Part shown: one piece after another, positions 43,961-52,450 of the stretch | Layout of the letters: every line of letters starts with the position of its first letter | How positions within the stretch are numbered: position 1 is the first letter of the stretch | From: Chitinophaga parva | Lineage (GTDB): Bacteria > Bacteroidota > Bacteroidia > Chitinophagales > Chitinophagaceae | Assembly (NCBI RefSeq): GCF_003071345.1 | Contig: NZ_QCYK01000001.1 | Span: forward strand, 2,170,001 to 2,234,000 | Length of the DNA: 64,000 nucleotides | Direction of reading: 5' to 3' | Position numbers and translations under genes: made by a program | Notes under the pieces: model-generated | Databases searched by the model: none | The model's input: the letters and a program-made list of their open reading frames with translations, nothing else | What the model was told of the DNA's origin: nothing

Positions 43961-44560
43961 TTACTTCCTCGTAGTATTGATCACCGGTTCTGTATAAATA
44001 TCCTGCTCTCTCAGGATCTCCTTCCCGTCCTGGAACTTATAGATGCGGTAATTCTTACCATTAATGTCGTGGTCTGCAAACAGGTAACGGGTCACCGGTG
44101 CCTTCACATATTTTTCACTCATGTGCACCTTGCCCTGCTGGAGCAATTGCGGCAGGATCTCATCCAGGTAAGGTTGCAGCAGGCCGGGGCCTTCCGCCCA
44201 GAAATACACGAAATTATTCACGTCAAATGACAGGGGCTGGCCGGCAGCTGCGTTCCAGTAAGCCAGGGCCTGTTCATAATGGCGCTGCACATCCTGCTCG
44301 GTCAGGTGGGCAAACTGCACGTTCTGATACACTTTCGGGCTGTATTTGTGTTGTTTCAGGGTGGTATCCAGCGATTTCAAATAGAGGTCGAGCTCGGCGC
44401 GGTCTACTACCAGCACGCCATTCTCCCGCTTATAAACAATGGAATCCTGGAATTGGAAAGGCTGGACTTTGATGATGTTAGGCTTTTCCTCGTCCTGCTG
44501 GGCAAACAGTGCCGGCGCAAGGAACAGGAGCGGCAACAGGGCAATCAGGGATTTTTTCAT
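43961..44560 (-). CDS. Secreted protein, unknown function
   Basis: 199 aa. The signal peptide ends APALFAQ (about residue 21). The mature part is acidic and helical with many Gln and Tyr and no Cys, so neither a lipoprotein nor a disulfide protein. I recognise no domain. It is a single gene between pnp (convergent) and prmA (divergent), with a minus-strand -7 box at 44583-44590. Confidence 0.75.
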   Translation of the reverse strand: MKKSLIALLPLLFLAPALFAQQDEEKPNIIKVQPFQFQDSIVYKRENGVLVVDRAELDLYLKSLDTTLKQHKYSPKVYQNVQFAHLTEQDVQRHYEQALAYWNAAAGQPLSFDVNNFVYFWAEGPGLLQPYLDEILPQLLQQGKVHMSEKYVKAPVTRYLFADHDINGKNYRIYKFQDGKEILREQDIYTEPVINTTRK

Positions 44561-44582
44561 AGGATATGCATTAAAATTTCAA

Positions 44583-44590
44583 CAAATATA
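44583..44590 (-). promoter_or_regulatory. -7 element of the secreted-protein gene
   Basis: On the minus strand TATATTTG, 22 bp before the ATG. No clear TTTG at -33. Confidence 0.5.
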
Positions 44591-44728
44591 TTAAATTTGA
44601 ATTATGTTTGCATTAAACCGGTATGAAGGCCCTGCTAAGTCTTTATGACGCCGTATCCTATACTTGTTTTTGAGCGATCTTTGAGAAAAACCTGCCGCAC
44701 TGATGGAAGCCGTTAACAATCAAAACGG

Positions 44729-44736
44729 TATATTTG
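44729..44736 (+). promoter_or_regulatory. -7-like element 5 bp before the prmA start
   Basis: TATATTTG ends at 44736 and the ATG chosen for prmA is at 44742. If it is used, the message begins at or next to the start codon. Confidence 0.4.
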
Positions 44737-44741
44737 CCGGT

Positions 44742-45560
44742 ATGACTTACATGGCAATTACCATTTCGCAATCTGCTGAGCTGGCGGAAATACTGATCGC
44801 CCGGCTGGTGGATATAGGCTATGAAGGATTTGAAGAAAGGGACCAGGAGTTAATAGCCTTTATTCCGCATGCAGATTACGATGCCAATGCCTTGCAGGAA
44901 GTACTGCAGGAGTATGGGCTGGTATACCTGGCAGAAGGGGTGGCCGATACCAATTGGAACGCCCTCTGGGAAAGTAATTTCCAACCCGTGCAAGTGGATG
45001 ATTTTTGTGGCATCCGCGCAGATTTTCACCCGTCTTTTGCTACCCTGCCCCAGCATGAGATCGTGATCACGCCAAAAATGTCTTTTGGCACCGGCCATCA
45101 CGCCACCACCTTTTCCATGATCCGCCTGATGCGGGATCTTCCTTTGGAAAACAAACAGGTGTTTGACTTTGGTACCGGTACGGGCATCCTGGCTATCCTG
45201 GCGGAAAAGCTGGGCGCAGCCCGGGTAGACGCGATCGATATTGACGAATGGGCGGTGAACAATACACGGGAGAACATCGCGGCAAACGATTGCCATCGCA
45301 TAAAAGTGTGGCAATCAGACTCCCTGGATGGAATAAATGACACGTACGAGGTATTGCTGGCAAACATTAATCGTAATATTTTACTGGCATTCATGGGAGC
45401 AATGCGCAAAATGCTACAACCAGGCGGCGCCCTCCTGCTTAGCGGTATACTAACGACAGACGCACCTGCAATACTGGAATCTGCCACAGCACACGGATTT
45501 AAACAACAAAAACAAGTAGAAAAGGATAACTGGCTGGCCATACAGCTCATAGCGGATTAA
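44742..45560 (+). CDS. prmA: Ribosomal protein L11 methyltransferase
   Basis: 272 aa from ATG 44742. An N-terminal L11-binding domain is followed by the SAM-dependent methyltransferase with motif I DFGTGTGILAILAEKLGA, the IDIDEWAVNNTREN acidic loop, NINRNIL and the preceding SFGTGHHATT segment typical of PrmA. It trimethylates L11. A possible upstream start at 44703 would extend across a -7 box, and ATG 44751 is also possible; 44742 keeps the first strand. It stands alone, followed 126 bp later by plsY. Confidence 0.92.
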   Translation: MTYMAITISQSAELAEILIARLVDIGYEGFEERDQELIAFIPHADYDANALQEVLQEYGLVYLAEGVADTNWNALWESNFQPVQVDDFCGIRADFHPSFATLPQHEIVITPKMSFGTGHHATTFSMIRLMRDLPLENKQVFDFGTGTGILAILAEKLGAARVDAIDIDEWAVNNTRENIAANDCHRIKVWQSDSLDGINDTYEVLLANINRNILLAFMGAMRKMLQPGGALLLSGILTTDAPAILESATAHGFKQQKQVEKDNWLAIQLIAD

Positions 45561-45686
45561 AGCATAAATATGAAAAAACTATACTATGAAAACCGTTGAT
45601 TGACCATTTTTTGGAGCACTATTAGACTACATTTTGGCAAAATTTTAACACTTTTTTCCTTAACTTCGTTTTCCTAACTTATCGTG

Positions 45687-46343
45687 ATGACTGAATTTCT
45701 GCTTTTGATCTGTGCCTATTTAATTGGCTCTATCCCTACTGCTGTGTGGGTGAGTAAGGGCGTTTTCGGGATGGATATTCGTGAATATGGCAGCGGCAAC
45801 GCTGGCGCCACCAATACCTTCCGTGTCCTTGGTCCCAAAGCCGGCAGCTTTGTGATGCTGATAGACATGCTCAAAGGAGTTTTGGCCGTTAGACTTTCCT
45901 ATCTCCTGAATTTTTACGACAATCCTGACCACCTTACTGCACTGGTTAATTTCCAGATAGGCCTTGGCCTGGTAGCGGTGGTAGGCCACATCTTTCCTAT
46001 CTGGGCAGGCTTCCGTGGCGGTAAAGGCATTGCCACCCTCTTTGGCCTCGTACTGGCCATCCAGCCTGCAGTAGCCCTGAGCTGCGTGGGTGTATTCATC
46101 CTGATCCTTTTCCTTACCCGCTATGTTTCGCTGAGCTCCATCATTGCCAGCATTGCATTCCCGGTGCTGATCCTCTATATTTTCAACGAGCGTGAACAGT
46201 TCTACCGTGTATTTGCCATCGCCGTGGCGCTCATGGTGGTGCTCACGCATCAAAAGAACATCGTACGCCTGTTTAACGGTAACGAAAACAAAGTACCGCT
46301 GTTCCGCAACCGCAGCGTGTTCCGCAGAAATCACGAAGAATAG
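45687..46343 (+). CDS. plsY: Acyl-phosphate:glycerol-3-phosphate acyltransferase PlsY
   Basis: 218 aa, polytopic inner-membrane enzyme. Its three conserved loops are visible: GSGNAGATN (about 37-45), the GHIFPIWAGFRGGKGIAT phosphate loop, and the LTRYVSLSSI segment. It makes lysophosphatidic acid, the first step of phospholipid synthesis. ATG 45687 follows directly after an in-frame GTG; ATG is preferred. Confidence 0.94.
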   Translation: MTEFLLLICAYLIGSIPTAVWVSKGVFGMDIREYGSGNAGATNTFRVLGPKAGSFVMLIDMLKGVLAVRLSYLLNFYDNPDHLTALVNFQIGLGLVAVVGHIFPIWAGFRGGKGIATLFGLVLAIQPAVALSCVGVFILILFLTRYVSLSSIIASIAFPVLILYIFNEREQFYRVFAIAVALMVVLTHQKNIVRLFNGNENKVPLFRNRSVFRRNHEE

Positions 46344-46366
46344 TTTTTGAAACATATTGTTTGAGA

Positions 46367-46392
46367 GCCACCCAGGAACGGGTGGCTTTCTT
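46367..46392 (+). terminator. Terminator after plsY
   Basis: Arms AGCCACCC (46367-46374) and GGGTGGCT (46381-46388), loop AGGAAC, T-rich tail. Confidence 0.75.
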
Positions 46393-46557
46393 ATTTTATA
46401 TTTCCGGCAAATGGTGGTTCCGGGCATGAAACGGAATGATTTTGGTAATGAAAGCCTGGGAGGGCATGTTTTACATTACCTGAAAACTTCCTGCTCCCGG
46501 CCGTTGGAAATTCATTTTCTTTGCATAGCATTTACACAATTCACATACTGTACTGAT

Positions 46558-47352
46558 ATGAAAAAGTTTTACATGTTGCTGGCCGGCGTAGCCGTGCTGG
46601 CTGCCGGATGTACCAGGGTGCCCATCACAGGTCGTCAGCACCTGGCACTGATCCCTGAAGGTACCATGAACTCTATGGCTTTGCAGGAATACCAAAGCTT
46701 CCTGTCAGAGAACAAGACGGTAAGTTCCGCTACCAGTGGCGATGCACAGATGGTGCAGCGTGTGGGCCAGCGCCTGGCCAATGCCGTTACCCAATACATG
46801 ACCAGCCAGGGATTGCAAAACCAGATCGCTAATTACAAATGGGAGTTTAACCTGGTGAGCAGTAAGGAAGTGAATGCCTGGTGCATGCCGGGTGGTAAAG
46901 TAGTGGTGTATACCGGCCTGCTGCCCATTACCCAGAATGAAACGGCGCTGGCCTGCGTACTGGGGCACGAGATCTCGCACGCTATTGCCCAACATGGTAA
47001 TGAGCGCATGAGCAACGGTCTTATTGCACAGGGCATTGAAATTGCCGGATCAGTAGCGTTGAACAAGAACCCCACAGCGCAAAATCTCTTTATGCAGTCT
47101 TTCGGTGTGGCCAGCCCCCTGGGCCAATTGGCTTTCTCCCGCCAGGATGAACTGGAAGCGGATCACCTTGGCATCATCTTCATGGCCATGGCCGGCTACG
47201 ATCCGCAACAGGCGCTACCGTTCTGGCAACGCATGGCTGCGCAGAATACCACTAAGCCCAATGAGCTGACCAGCACACACCCCAGCGATGAAAGACGCAT
47301 TGCCGAGCTGCAAAAGGAAATGCCGGAAGCGCTGCGTTATTATAAAAAATAA
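46558..47352 (+). CDS. M48-family metalloprotease lipoprotein (BepA/LoiP-like)
   Basis: 264 aa. A lipoprotein signal ends LAAGC (Cys18). Zinc site HEISH (137-141) with third ligand E200 in ELEADHLG, and the AWCMPGGKVVVYTGLL strand before it, define the M48 fold. Relatives in the periplasm degrade or help fold outer-membrane proteins. There is no TPR extension, so it is closer to LoiP/YcaL than to BepA. The ATG at 46558 opens the signal peptide; in-frame codons upstream lie over the plsY terminator and are not coding. Confidence 0.93.
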   Translation: MKKFYMLLAGVAVLAAGCTRVPITGRQHLALIPEGTMNSMALQEYQSFLSENKTVSSATSGDAQMVQRVGQRLANAVTQYMTSQGLQNQIANYKWEFNLVSSKEVNAWCMPGGKVVVYTGLLPITQNETALACVLGHEISHAIAQHGNERMSNGLIAQGIEIAGSVALNKNPTAQNLFMQSFGVASPLGQLAFSRQDELEADHLGIIFMAMAGYDPQQALPFWQRMAAQNTTKPNELTSTHPSDERRIAELQKEMPEALRYYKK

Positions 47353-47372
47353 CAGCACATCTTATATACAAG

Positions 47373-47404
47373 AAAGCCCGCAAACCAATGGTCTGCGGGC
47401 TTTT
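47373..47404. terminator. Bidirectional terminator between the M48 gene and oxyR
   Basis: Arms AAAGCCCGCA and TGCGGGCTTT with an 11-nt loop, T run on the plus strand. Confidence 0.8.
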
Positions 47405-47445
47405 CTATTTATCGGAACTTTTTATAGTTACCGGCAGGCAACCAT

Positions 47446-48402
47446 TTAACTGGCTGCTTTTTCCGGCAGCACATCTACCACTTTCCGTGTCTTTTGTATT
47501 TTCATTTTCTCCGGCACCTGGGAAAGGATCTCCTTTTTGAAAGCATCTATCAATGCCTGCTTGATGAAATAGCGGTGTGTTACCAAACTGATCTCGCGCA
47601 CGGGCTCCGGTGATTTGAAGTAACGTACCATGCCCAGTTGGCGTTGGGAAAGGTCCTGCAGGGAAAGCTCCGGTAAGATGGTGAAGCCATCATTGAGGTC
47701 TACCATGCGTTTAAGGGTTTCCACGCTGCCGGTGTTGTACTCCAGGTTTTTATAGTCGCCCATGGTGAATTTATCCTTGCAGATGTTCAGCACCTGGTTG
47801 CGCATGCAGTGGCCTTCATTGAGCAGCCACACTTCCTTTACATCCAGGTCTTCCGGCTTGATCACCTTTTTTTCAAACAGTTTGTTAGACTTGGCGGTGT
47901 ACACCACAAAGCTTTCGTAAAACAGGGGATGCTCTTCAATGTGCTGGTTGTGCAGGGGAGTGGCCAGCACGCCACAGTCCAGCAGTTCCTGTTTCAGGTG
48001 TTGTATGATTTGTTCGGTAGGATATTCCCAGATCTCCAGCTTCACTTTCGGGTATTTCTTCATGAAAGTAGTGAGGATGCGGGGAAGGAGGTAAGGTGCC
48101 AGGGTAGGGATGATGCCTACACGCAGGTTGCCCTGGATCTCTTTTTTCTGGTCAGAAATGATCTCGCGGATGCGGGCATTTTCCTTGATGATCACGCGGC
48201 CCTGCGCAATCACGGCGCTGCCAATCTCCGTGGGTACTACGGGCAGTTTGCTACGGTCAAATATCTTGATGCCCAGTTCATCTTCCAGCTTCTGTATCTG
48301 CATACTCAGCGTGGGCTGCGTCACAAAACATTTTTCAGCGGCTACGACAAAGCTACGGTAAGTGTCCACTGCCACGATATATTCCAGTTGTACGGTTGTC
48401 AT
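47446..48402 (-). CDS. oxyR: OxyR-type LysR regulator, peroxide sensor
   Basis: 318 aa from ATG 48402 (MTTVQLEY). An N-terminal winged HTH (about 1-60; FVVAAEKCFVTQPTLSMQIQKLEDELG) is followed by the LysR effector domain. The motif GHCMRNQVLNIC places Cys at 199 and 208, the same numbers and spacing as the disulfide-forming pair of E. coli OxyR, so peroxide sensing is well supported. An inverted repeat lies over its promoter at 48429-48449. No catalase or peroxiredoxin gene is adjacent. Confidence 0.93.
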   Translation of the reverse strand: MTTVQLEYIVAVDTYRSFVVAAEKCFVTQPTLSMQIQKLEDELGIKIFDRSKLPVVPTEIGSAVIAQGRVIIKENARIREIISDQKKEIQGNLRVGIIPTLAPYLLPRILTTFMKKYPKVKLEIWEYPTEQIIQHLKQELLDCGVLATPLHNQHIEEHPLFYESFVVYTAKSNKLFEKKVIKPEDLDVKEVWLLNEGHCMRNQVLNICKDKFTMGDYKNLEYNTGSVETLKRMVDLNDGFTILPELSLQDLSQRQLGMVRYFKSPEPVREISLVTHRYFIKQALIDAFKKEILSQVPEKMKIQKTRKVVDVLPEKAAS

Positions 48403-48422
48403 AAGCCCAAAAATTAACCCTG

Positions 48423-48449
48423 CAAAGGTATTGATAAAATCTATCAATA
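48423..48449 (-). promoter_or_regulatory. oxyR promoter with 8-bp inverted repeat
   Basis: The minus-strand -7 box TACCTTTG is at 48423-48430. Directly upstream lies TATTGATA-AAATC-TATCAATA (48429-48449), perfect 8-bp arms. The position between -7 and -33 suits OxyR autorepression. Confidence 0.65.
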
Positions 48450-48573
48450 GTCGCTTTCTTATAAATATATTCCCGATCCGATCAATGCCCGGAAAATGTT
48501 GGCAAATGAGGGTATGCTGCATCAAATCCGGGCTTTTTGCCGTTACTTTACGCCTACCTAATCCCCTGCAACT

Positions 48574-49200
48574 ATGGACGCAGATCTGGCTAAAAAGCTG
48601 TTATTTAAAGAGGCGGATGCGCCGTATTTTGTCGTTAATTTGCCGGCTTCCCTGCAGGCTGCCTTCAAAGGAAAAGGCCTGCATACGGCATTTCCAGCCA
48701 AAGAGCAGGCGCCCTTCCTGCTCCTGTTTGTGGAGGATGTGGCCAGCCTGGAGGCAATTGCATCCAAAGCAGTGAAGGCCATGGCGCCCGATGGAAAACT
48801 TTGGGTGTCCTATCCCAAAATATCTTCCGGTATTAAAACAGACATCACCCGCGATAAAGGCTGGGAACCCATGACGGGTAAAGGCTGGCAACGGGTGTCC
48901 CTTATTTCACTGGACGATACCTGGTCGGCCTTCCGCCTGAAGCCTATGACGGCGGAGGATGCGCAAGCCCGGCGCAAAGGTAGCCCTGAAGTGCCGGGCG
49001 TGGACATGGTGAACCGCACCATCACCCCGCCTGCGGACCTGGTAGCCCTTTTCAAAAAATGGCCGGAGGCTAAAAAGAAATTTGACACCCTTTCCTTTTC
49101 CGGCCGGAGGGAATACCTGATCTGGATAGAGACGGCCAAACAGGCTGCCACGCGGGAACGCAGGCTGCAGGGTACTATTGAAAAGTTGTTAGCCAGTTAG
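48574..49200 (+). CDS. DUF3052 / YdeI-OmpD-associated-like protein
   Basis: 208 aa. The N-terminal half (about 1-125; MAPDGKLWVSYPK, DDTWSAFRLKP) looks like DUF3052, and the C-terminal part (about 145-205; PPADLVALFKKWPEAKKKFDTLSFSGRREYLIWIETAKQ) carries the YdeI/OmdA signature. The molecular role is not established; members have been linked to bacteriocin or polymyxin tolerance in some bacteria. No signal peptide. It is divergent from oxyR. Confidence 0.8.
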   Translation: MDADLAKKLLFKEADAPYFVVNLPASLQAAFKGKGLHTAFPAKEQAPFLLLFVEDVASLEAIASKAVKAMAPDGKLWVSYPKISSGIKTDITRDKGWEPMTGKGWQRVSLISLDDTWSAFRLKPMTAEDAQARRKGSPEVPGVDMVNRTITPPADLVALFKKWPEAKKKFDTLSFSGRREYLIWIETAKQAATRERRLQGTIEKLLAS

Positions 49201-49222
49201 CCGGATAGTTGTTGCCAGGCAT

Positions 49223-49254
49223 AAAAAAAACGCAGCGGGTTGCTGCGTTTTTTT
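49223..49254. terminator. Bidirectional terminator
   Basis: AACGCAGC paired with GCTGCGTT, loop GGGTT, long A and T runs on the two sides. Confidence 0.85.
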
Positions 49255-49282
49255 ATTGAAATAATTTGAAGTCAGTTCAGTA

Positions 49283-50506
49283 CTACATCACCCTGTAGCG
49301 GTACTTGATCTTATCCGTGTTGATGTACAGTTCCTTGATGTTGATAGATGCCTGGATCTCGTTTACAGCTTCTGTCTTCAGGTCGCGGAACTCTGCCTGC
49401 TTGGTGTCAATGGTGGACTTGTCTGCCAGGCCATTATCCAGCGCCAGTTTCAGGGAGTTGTTCACCTTGGAGTAGTAAGAATCCAGCAGGGTGAAATACT
49501 CGTTGTACAGGTTTTCAAAGCGCTTGCTCTGCAGCACCAGGTCTTCCATCTGGTTGTTCACTTCCTTCAGGTTCGGGTTTTCGCGGAGCAGCTTTTCATA
49601 GTCGATCTTCTTGCCGGTAGTGTATTTGTCTTCCAGCTGGGAGAAGAAGTCTATCACCTTGTCTTTCTTGAAATCAAAGAAGAAGGTGTTCATGGTTTCG
49701 CCCAGGGACTTGTTGCCTCTTTCCGGCAGCTTGAATTTCAATACGCTGGCGGTGAACATCAGGTGGTCGTAGAGGTTGTCCTGCAGGAGGTTCAGCTGGT
49801 CCTTGTTGAAGTTCAGGCCATACTCAAACTTCTGGTTGGCGTCATTGAGGGCGGTGTAATAGATCACGTATTTGTTCAGCTCCTTTTCAAAGCTGGCCAG
49901 TGCCTCTTTGGTGATGGCTTTATTGCTTACACTCACGCTGTGCAGGAAGTTCATGATGGAATTGGCGATGGCCAGGGGAGGGGTCAGTGATACGAAGCTC
50001 TGGAAAATAGGGCTGCTGATAATGGACTTGGTGGATTCCATGATCTTGCCGTCCCGGTCGTTCTTGTCTGCCTTGCCTTTGAGGATCACCTTTTCCACCA
50101 GGTCACTGATACGGTCGCTGTAAGAGAAGCCGAGGGCTTTACTTTCAGGGTTGTTCAGGGAGGTGATGAAGATGTCCAGGTTGTTGGTAGTGGTACGGGA
50201 TTTCAGGTCCAGTATCTTCTTGTTCATCAGGTAGTACGTTTCGCTGGCATTGATGATATTGTTCTTTATCAGCTCGTACTTGGTGATGTTGTCGATCTCG
50301 CGGCCCTGGAGGAGGCTTTGGATTACGTTGGAATTCTGCCGGTCATTGTCCTGCACCTGCTGGATCTGGTCCATCAGTTTCTTGATCGTGGTGTCCTGTC
50401 CCGGCTTGTTTACCAGGGTTTTGGGCACGTCCGGGTCTTGGGCATAGGTGGAGGATACAGCCGCCGCCATAAGCAGGGCCAGGATAAAAAGGCTTTTAAA
50501 GCGCAT
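49283..50506 (-). CDS. Large secreted helical protein, unknown function
   Basis: 407 aa from ATG 50506, which opens a signal peptide ending STYAQ (about residue 22). The mature protein is almost all helix, with Asn/Lys/Asp-rich coiled-coil stretches (DQIQQVQDNDRQNSNVIQSL; ITKEALASFEKELNKYVIYY) and no Cys. I recognise no domain. An in-frame ATG at 50590 would put 28 residues before the signal peptide and is unlikely. It is a single gene with a terminator shared with the DUF3052-like gene. Confidence 0.78.
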   Translation of the reverse strand: MRFKSLFILALLMAAAVSSTYAQDPDVPKTLVNKPGQDTTIKKLMDQIQQVQDNDRQNSNVIQSLLQGREIDNITKYELIKNNIINASETYYLMNKKILDLKSRTTTNNLDIFITSLNNPESKALGFSYSDRISDLVEKVILKGKADKNDRDGKIMESTKSIISSPIFQSFVSLTPPLAIANSIMNFLHSVSVSNKAITKEALASFEKELNKYVIYYTALNDANQKFEYGLNFNKDQLNLLQDNLYDHLMFTASVLKFKLPERGNKSLGETMNTFFFDFKKDKVIDFFSQLEDKYTTGKKIDYEKLLRENPNLKEVNNQMEDLVLQSKRFENLYNEYFTLLDSYYSKVNNSLKLALDNGLADKSTIDTKQAEFRDLKTEAVNEIQASINIKELYINTDKIKYRYRVM

Positions 50507-50808
50507 GGTCCGCAGTTTTTTAGCAAAGATACCCTTAAATGGCACTTGTTGGGCATGGTCCAACAGGGTCGTTTGTAGGTTTGTTTGCATGATGTGTCAG
50601 CTTTTTTTGAACACGGTGTTAAAGAAAATATAATGCCAAACTATAGGACAGCAAATATAACAATGTATTTGAGGAATGTGTAATATACATAACTAATAGT
50701 TCTTAAGTATCAGCAGGCCCTGCATGTTGTCTAAACATTATATTCTCATTAATGACATATAAGTATGGGGGCAATGCCTTACATTGTCCTGAAATTTTCG
50801 CCACATCA
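50507..50808. other. Divergent intergenic region
   Basis: About 300 bp between the secreted protein and the glycosyltransferase. The minus-strand TATATTTG (50652-50659) fits a -7 box for the secreted-protein gene and implies a leader of about 140 nt. No convincing promoter is seen for the glycosyltransferase. No repeats or RNA structures stand out. Confidence 0.45.
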
Positions 50809-51549
50809 ATGCTTAATGACAAGAAGATTATTGTCGTGCTCCCGGCCTACAACGCAGCACTGACCCTTGAAAAGACCTATCATGAAATTCCCTTCGACAT
50901 CGTGGACGAGGTGGTGCTGGTAGACGATGCCAGCAAAGACGAGACGGTGGAGGTGGGCCGCAGGCTCGGCATCCGCCATATCATCCGTCATGACAATAAC
51001 AAGGGCTATGGCGGCAACCAGAAGTCCTGCTACAACAAGGCCCTGGAACTGGGCGCAGACATCGTGATCATGGTACACCCGGACTACCAGTACACCCCCC
51101 TGCTTATCCAGCCCATGTGCTCCATCATTGCCAATGGCGTGTACCCCGTGGTGTTAGGCTCCCGCATCCTGGGCAGGGGCGCCCTGAGAGGGGGCATGCC
51201 CTATTACAAATATGTATTCAATCGCTGCCTGACCCTCTTCCAGAACATCCTCCTTGGCCAGAAGCTCAGTGAGTACCACACCGGCTACCGCGCATTCAGC
51301 GCAGATGTGCTCCGGAATATCGATTTTAACGCCAATAATGACGACTTCGTTTTCGATAACGAAATGCTGTCGCAGATCTTCATGAAAAACTACGAGATCG
51401 CGGAGATCACCTGCCCTACCAAGTACTTTGAAGAGGCCTCCAGCATCAATTTCAGGCGCAGCAGCATTTATGGCCTGGGCGTATTGCGGGTATCGCTCCA
51501 GCACCGGTTGCACAAGTGGGGGTGGGTAAAGAACAAAATCTATGCGTAG
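50809..51549 (+). CDS. Family 2 glycosyltransferase (polyprenol-phosphate sugar synthase-like)
   Basis: 246 aa, GT-A fold without transmembrane helices. Motifs: VVLPAYNAALTLEKTY at the start, VDDASKDET for nucleotide binding, VHPDYQYTP in the place of DxD, and HTGYRAFS as acceptor region. It resembles dolichyl/polyprenyl-phosphate mannose or glucose synthases. The ATG at 50809 begins the first beta strand. It is followed 18 bp later by a methyltransferase gene, so the pair may modify a glycan or lipid carrier. Confidence 0.88.
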   Translation: MLNDKKIIVVLPAYNAALTLEKTYHEIPFDIVDEVVLVDDASKDETVEVGRRLGIRHIIRHDNNKGYGGNQKSCYNKALELGADIVIMVHPDYQYTPLLIQPMCSIIANGVYPVVLGSRILGRGALRGGMPYYKYVFNRCLTLFQNILLGQKLSEYHTGYRAFSADVLRNIDFNANNDDFVFDNEMLSQIFMKNYEIAEITCPTKYFEEASSINFRRSSIYGLGVLRVSLQHRLHKWGWVKNKIYA

Positions 51550-51567
51550 ATTGCGGCCTGATTACCG

Positions 51568-52371
51568 ATGTCCATGAATAGAAAAGACCAGTGGCAATTT
51601 GCTAAAAAATATATCCGTTACCGCTTTGGCGCAGGCAACCGGCATGATGTGCATTCCCCCTTTGTGTATGCCATTGCAGACCAGTTGCTTCGCGATCACA
51701 GGCCCCGCCCGGCTTTTAAGCAGGTGGAAGCCCTGCGCAAACGCCTGCTGGCCAGTACCGCCACGGTGAATGTGACGGACCTGGGGGCTGGCTCCCTCGT
51801 ATCCGGCGGCACGGTGCGCCGCATCAGTGACATTACAAAGTATGCGGCCAAGCCGCCCAAGTATGGCCAGTTCTTTTACCGGGCCGCGGAATATTTCAAG
51901 CCCGCGTACCTGCTGGAACTGGGCACCTCCATGGGCCTGAGCACCGCTTACATGGCCAGCGCCAACCCGCAGGCCTCCGTGACCACGATTGAGGGCTGCC
52001 CTAACATCGCAAAACAGGCTGGTGAGAACTTTGCCTCCCTGGGCTTACAGAATATCCGCCAGGTGACGGGCAATTTTGACCATGTGCTGCCGGAAGTGCT
52101 GGCGTCCATTCCTTCCCTGGACTGGGTGTTTATAGACGGCAACCATCGTGCAGCACCCACCATCGCTTATTTTGAAGCCTGCCTGCCCAGGGTGCATAAC
52201 GACACCCTCCTTATCTTCGATGATATTCACTGGACAGAAGATATGGAGCAGGCCTGGGAACATATCAAGGACCACCCGGCCGTGACAGTGACAATTGACC
52301 TGTTTTTTATAGGGCTGGTGTTTTTTAAGAACGATGTGAAAGTGAAGCAACATTATACCTTGAAGTATTAA
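51568..52371 (+). CDS. Class I SAM-dependent O-methyltransferase-like protein
   Basis: 267 aa. Motif I is LLELGTSMGLSTAYMA, the acidic loop VTTIEGCPN, and the later DWVFIDGNHRAAPTIAYFE and IFDDIHWTEDM segments are characteristic of the Methyltransf_24 (CmcI/catechol-OMT-like) group. The acceptor is unknown. The N-terminal 80 residues are an extra helical part. It is co-directional with the glycosyltransferase. Confidence 0.85.
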   Translation: MSMNRKDQWQFAKKYIRYRFGAGNRHDVHSPFVYAIADQLLRDHRPRPAFKQVEALRKRLLASTATVNVTDLGAGSLVSGGTVRRISDITKYAAKPPKYGQFFYRAAEYFKPAYLLELGTSMGLSTAYMASANPQASVTTIEGCPNIAKQAGENFASLGLQNIRQVTGNFDHVLPEVLASIPSLDWVFIDGNHRAAPTIAYFEACLPRVHNDTLLIFDDIHWTEDMEQAWEHIKDHPAVTVTIDLFFIGLVFFKNDVKVKQHYTLKY

Positions 52372-52385
52372 CGCTTCCTGTATCA

Positions 52386-52431
52386 AAACGAAAAGGGAAG
52401 ATCGCCTGCATGCGGTCTTCCCTTTTCGTTT
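52386..52431. terminator. Long bidirectional terminator
   Basis: A 20-bp stem (52386-52405 with 52412-52431, one G-T pair) encloses CTGCAT. It serves the methyltransferase and the heme operon. Its core GATCGCCTGCATGCGGTC is nearly the one in the terminator at 37167. Confidence 0.9.
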
Positions 52432-52450
52432 ATAGATCACCGTTATTTGC

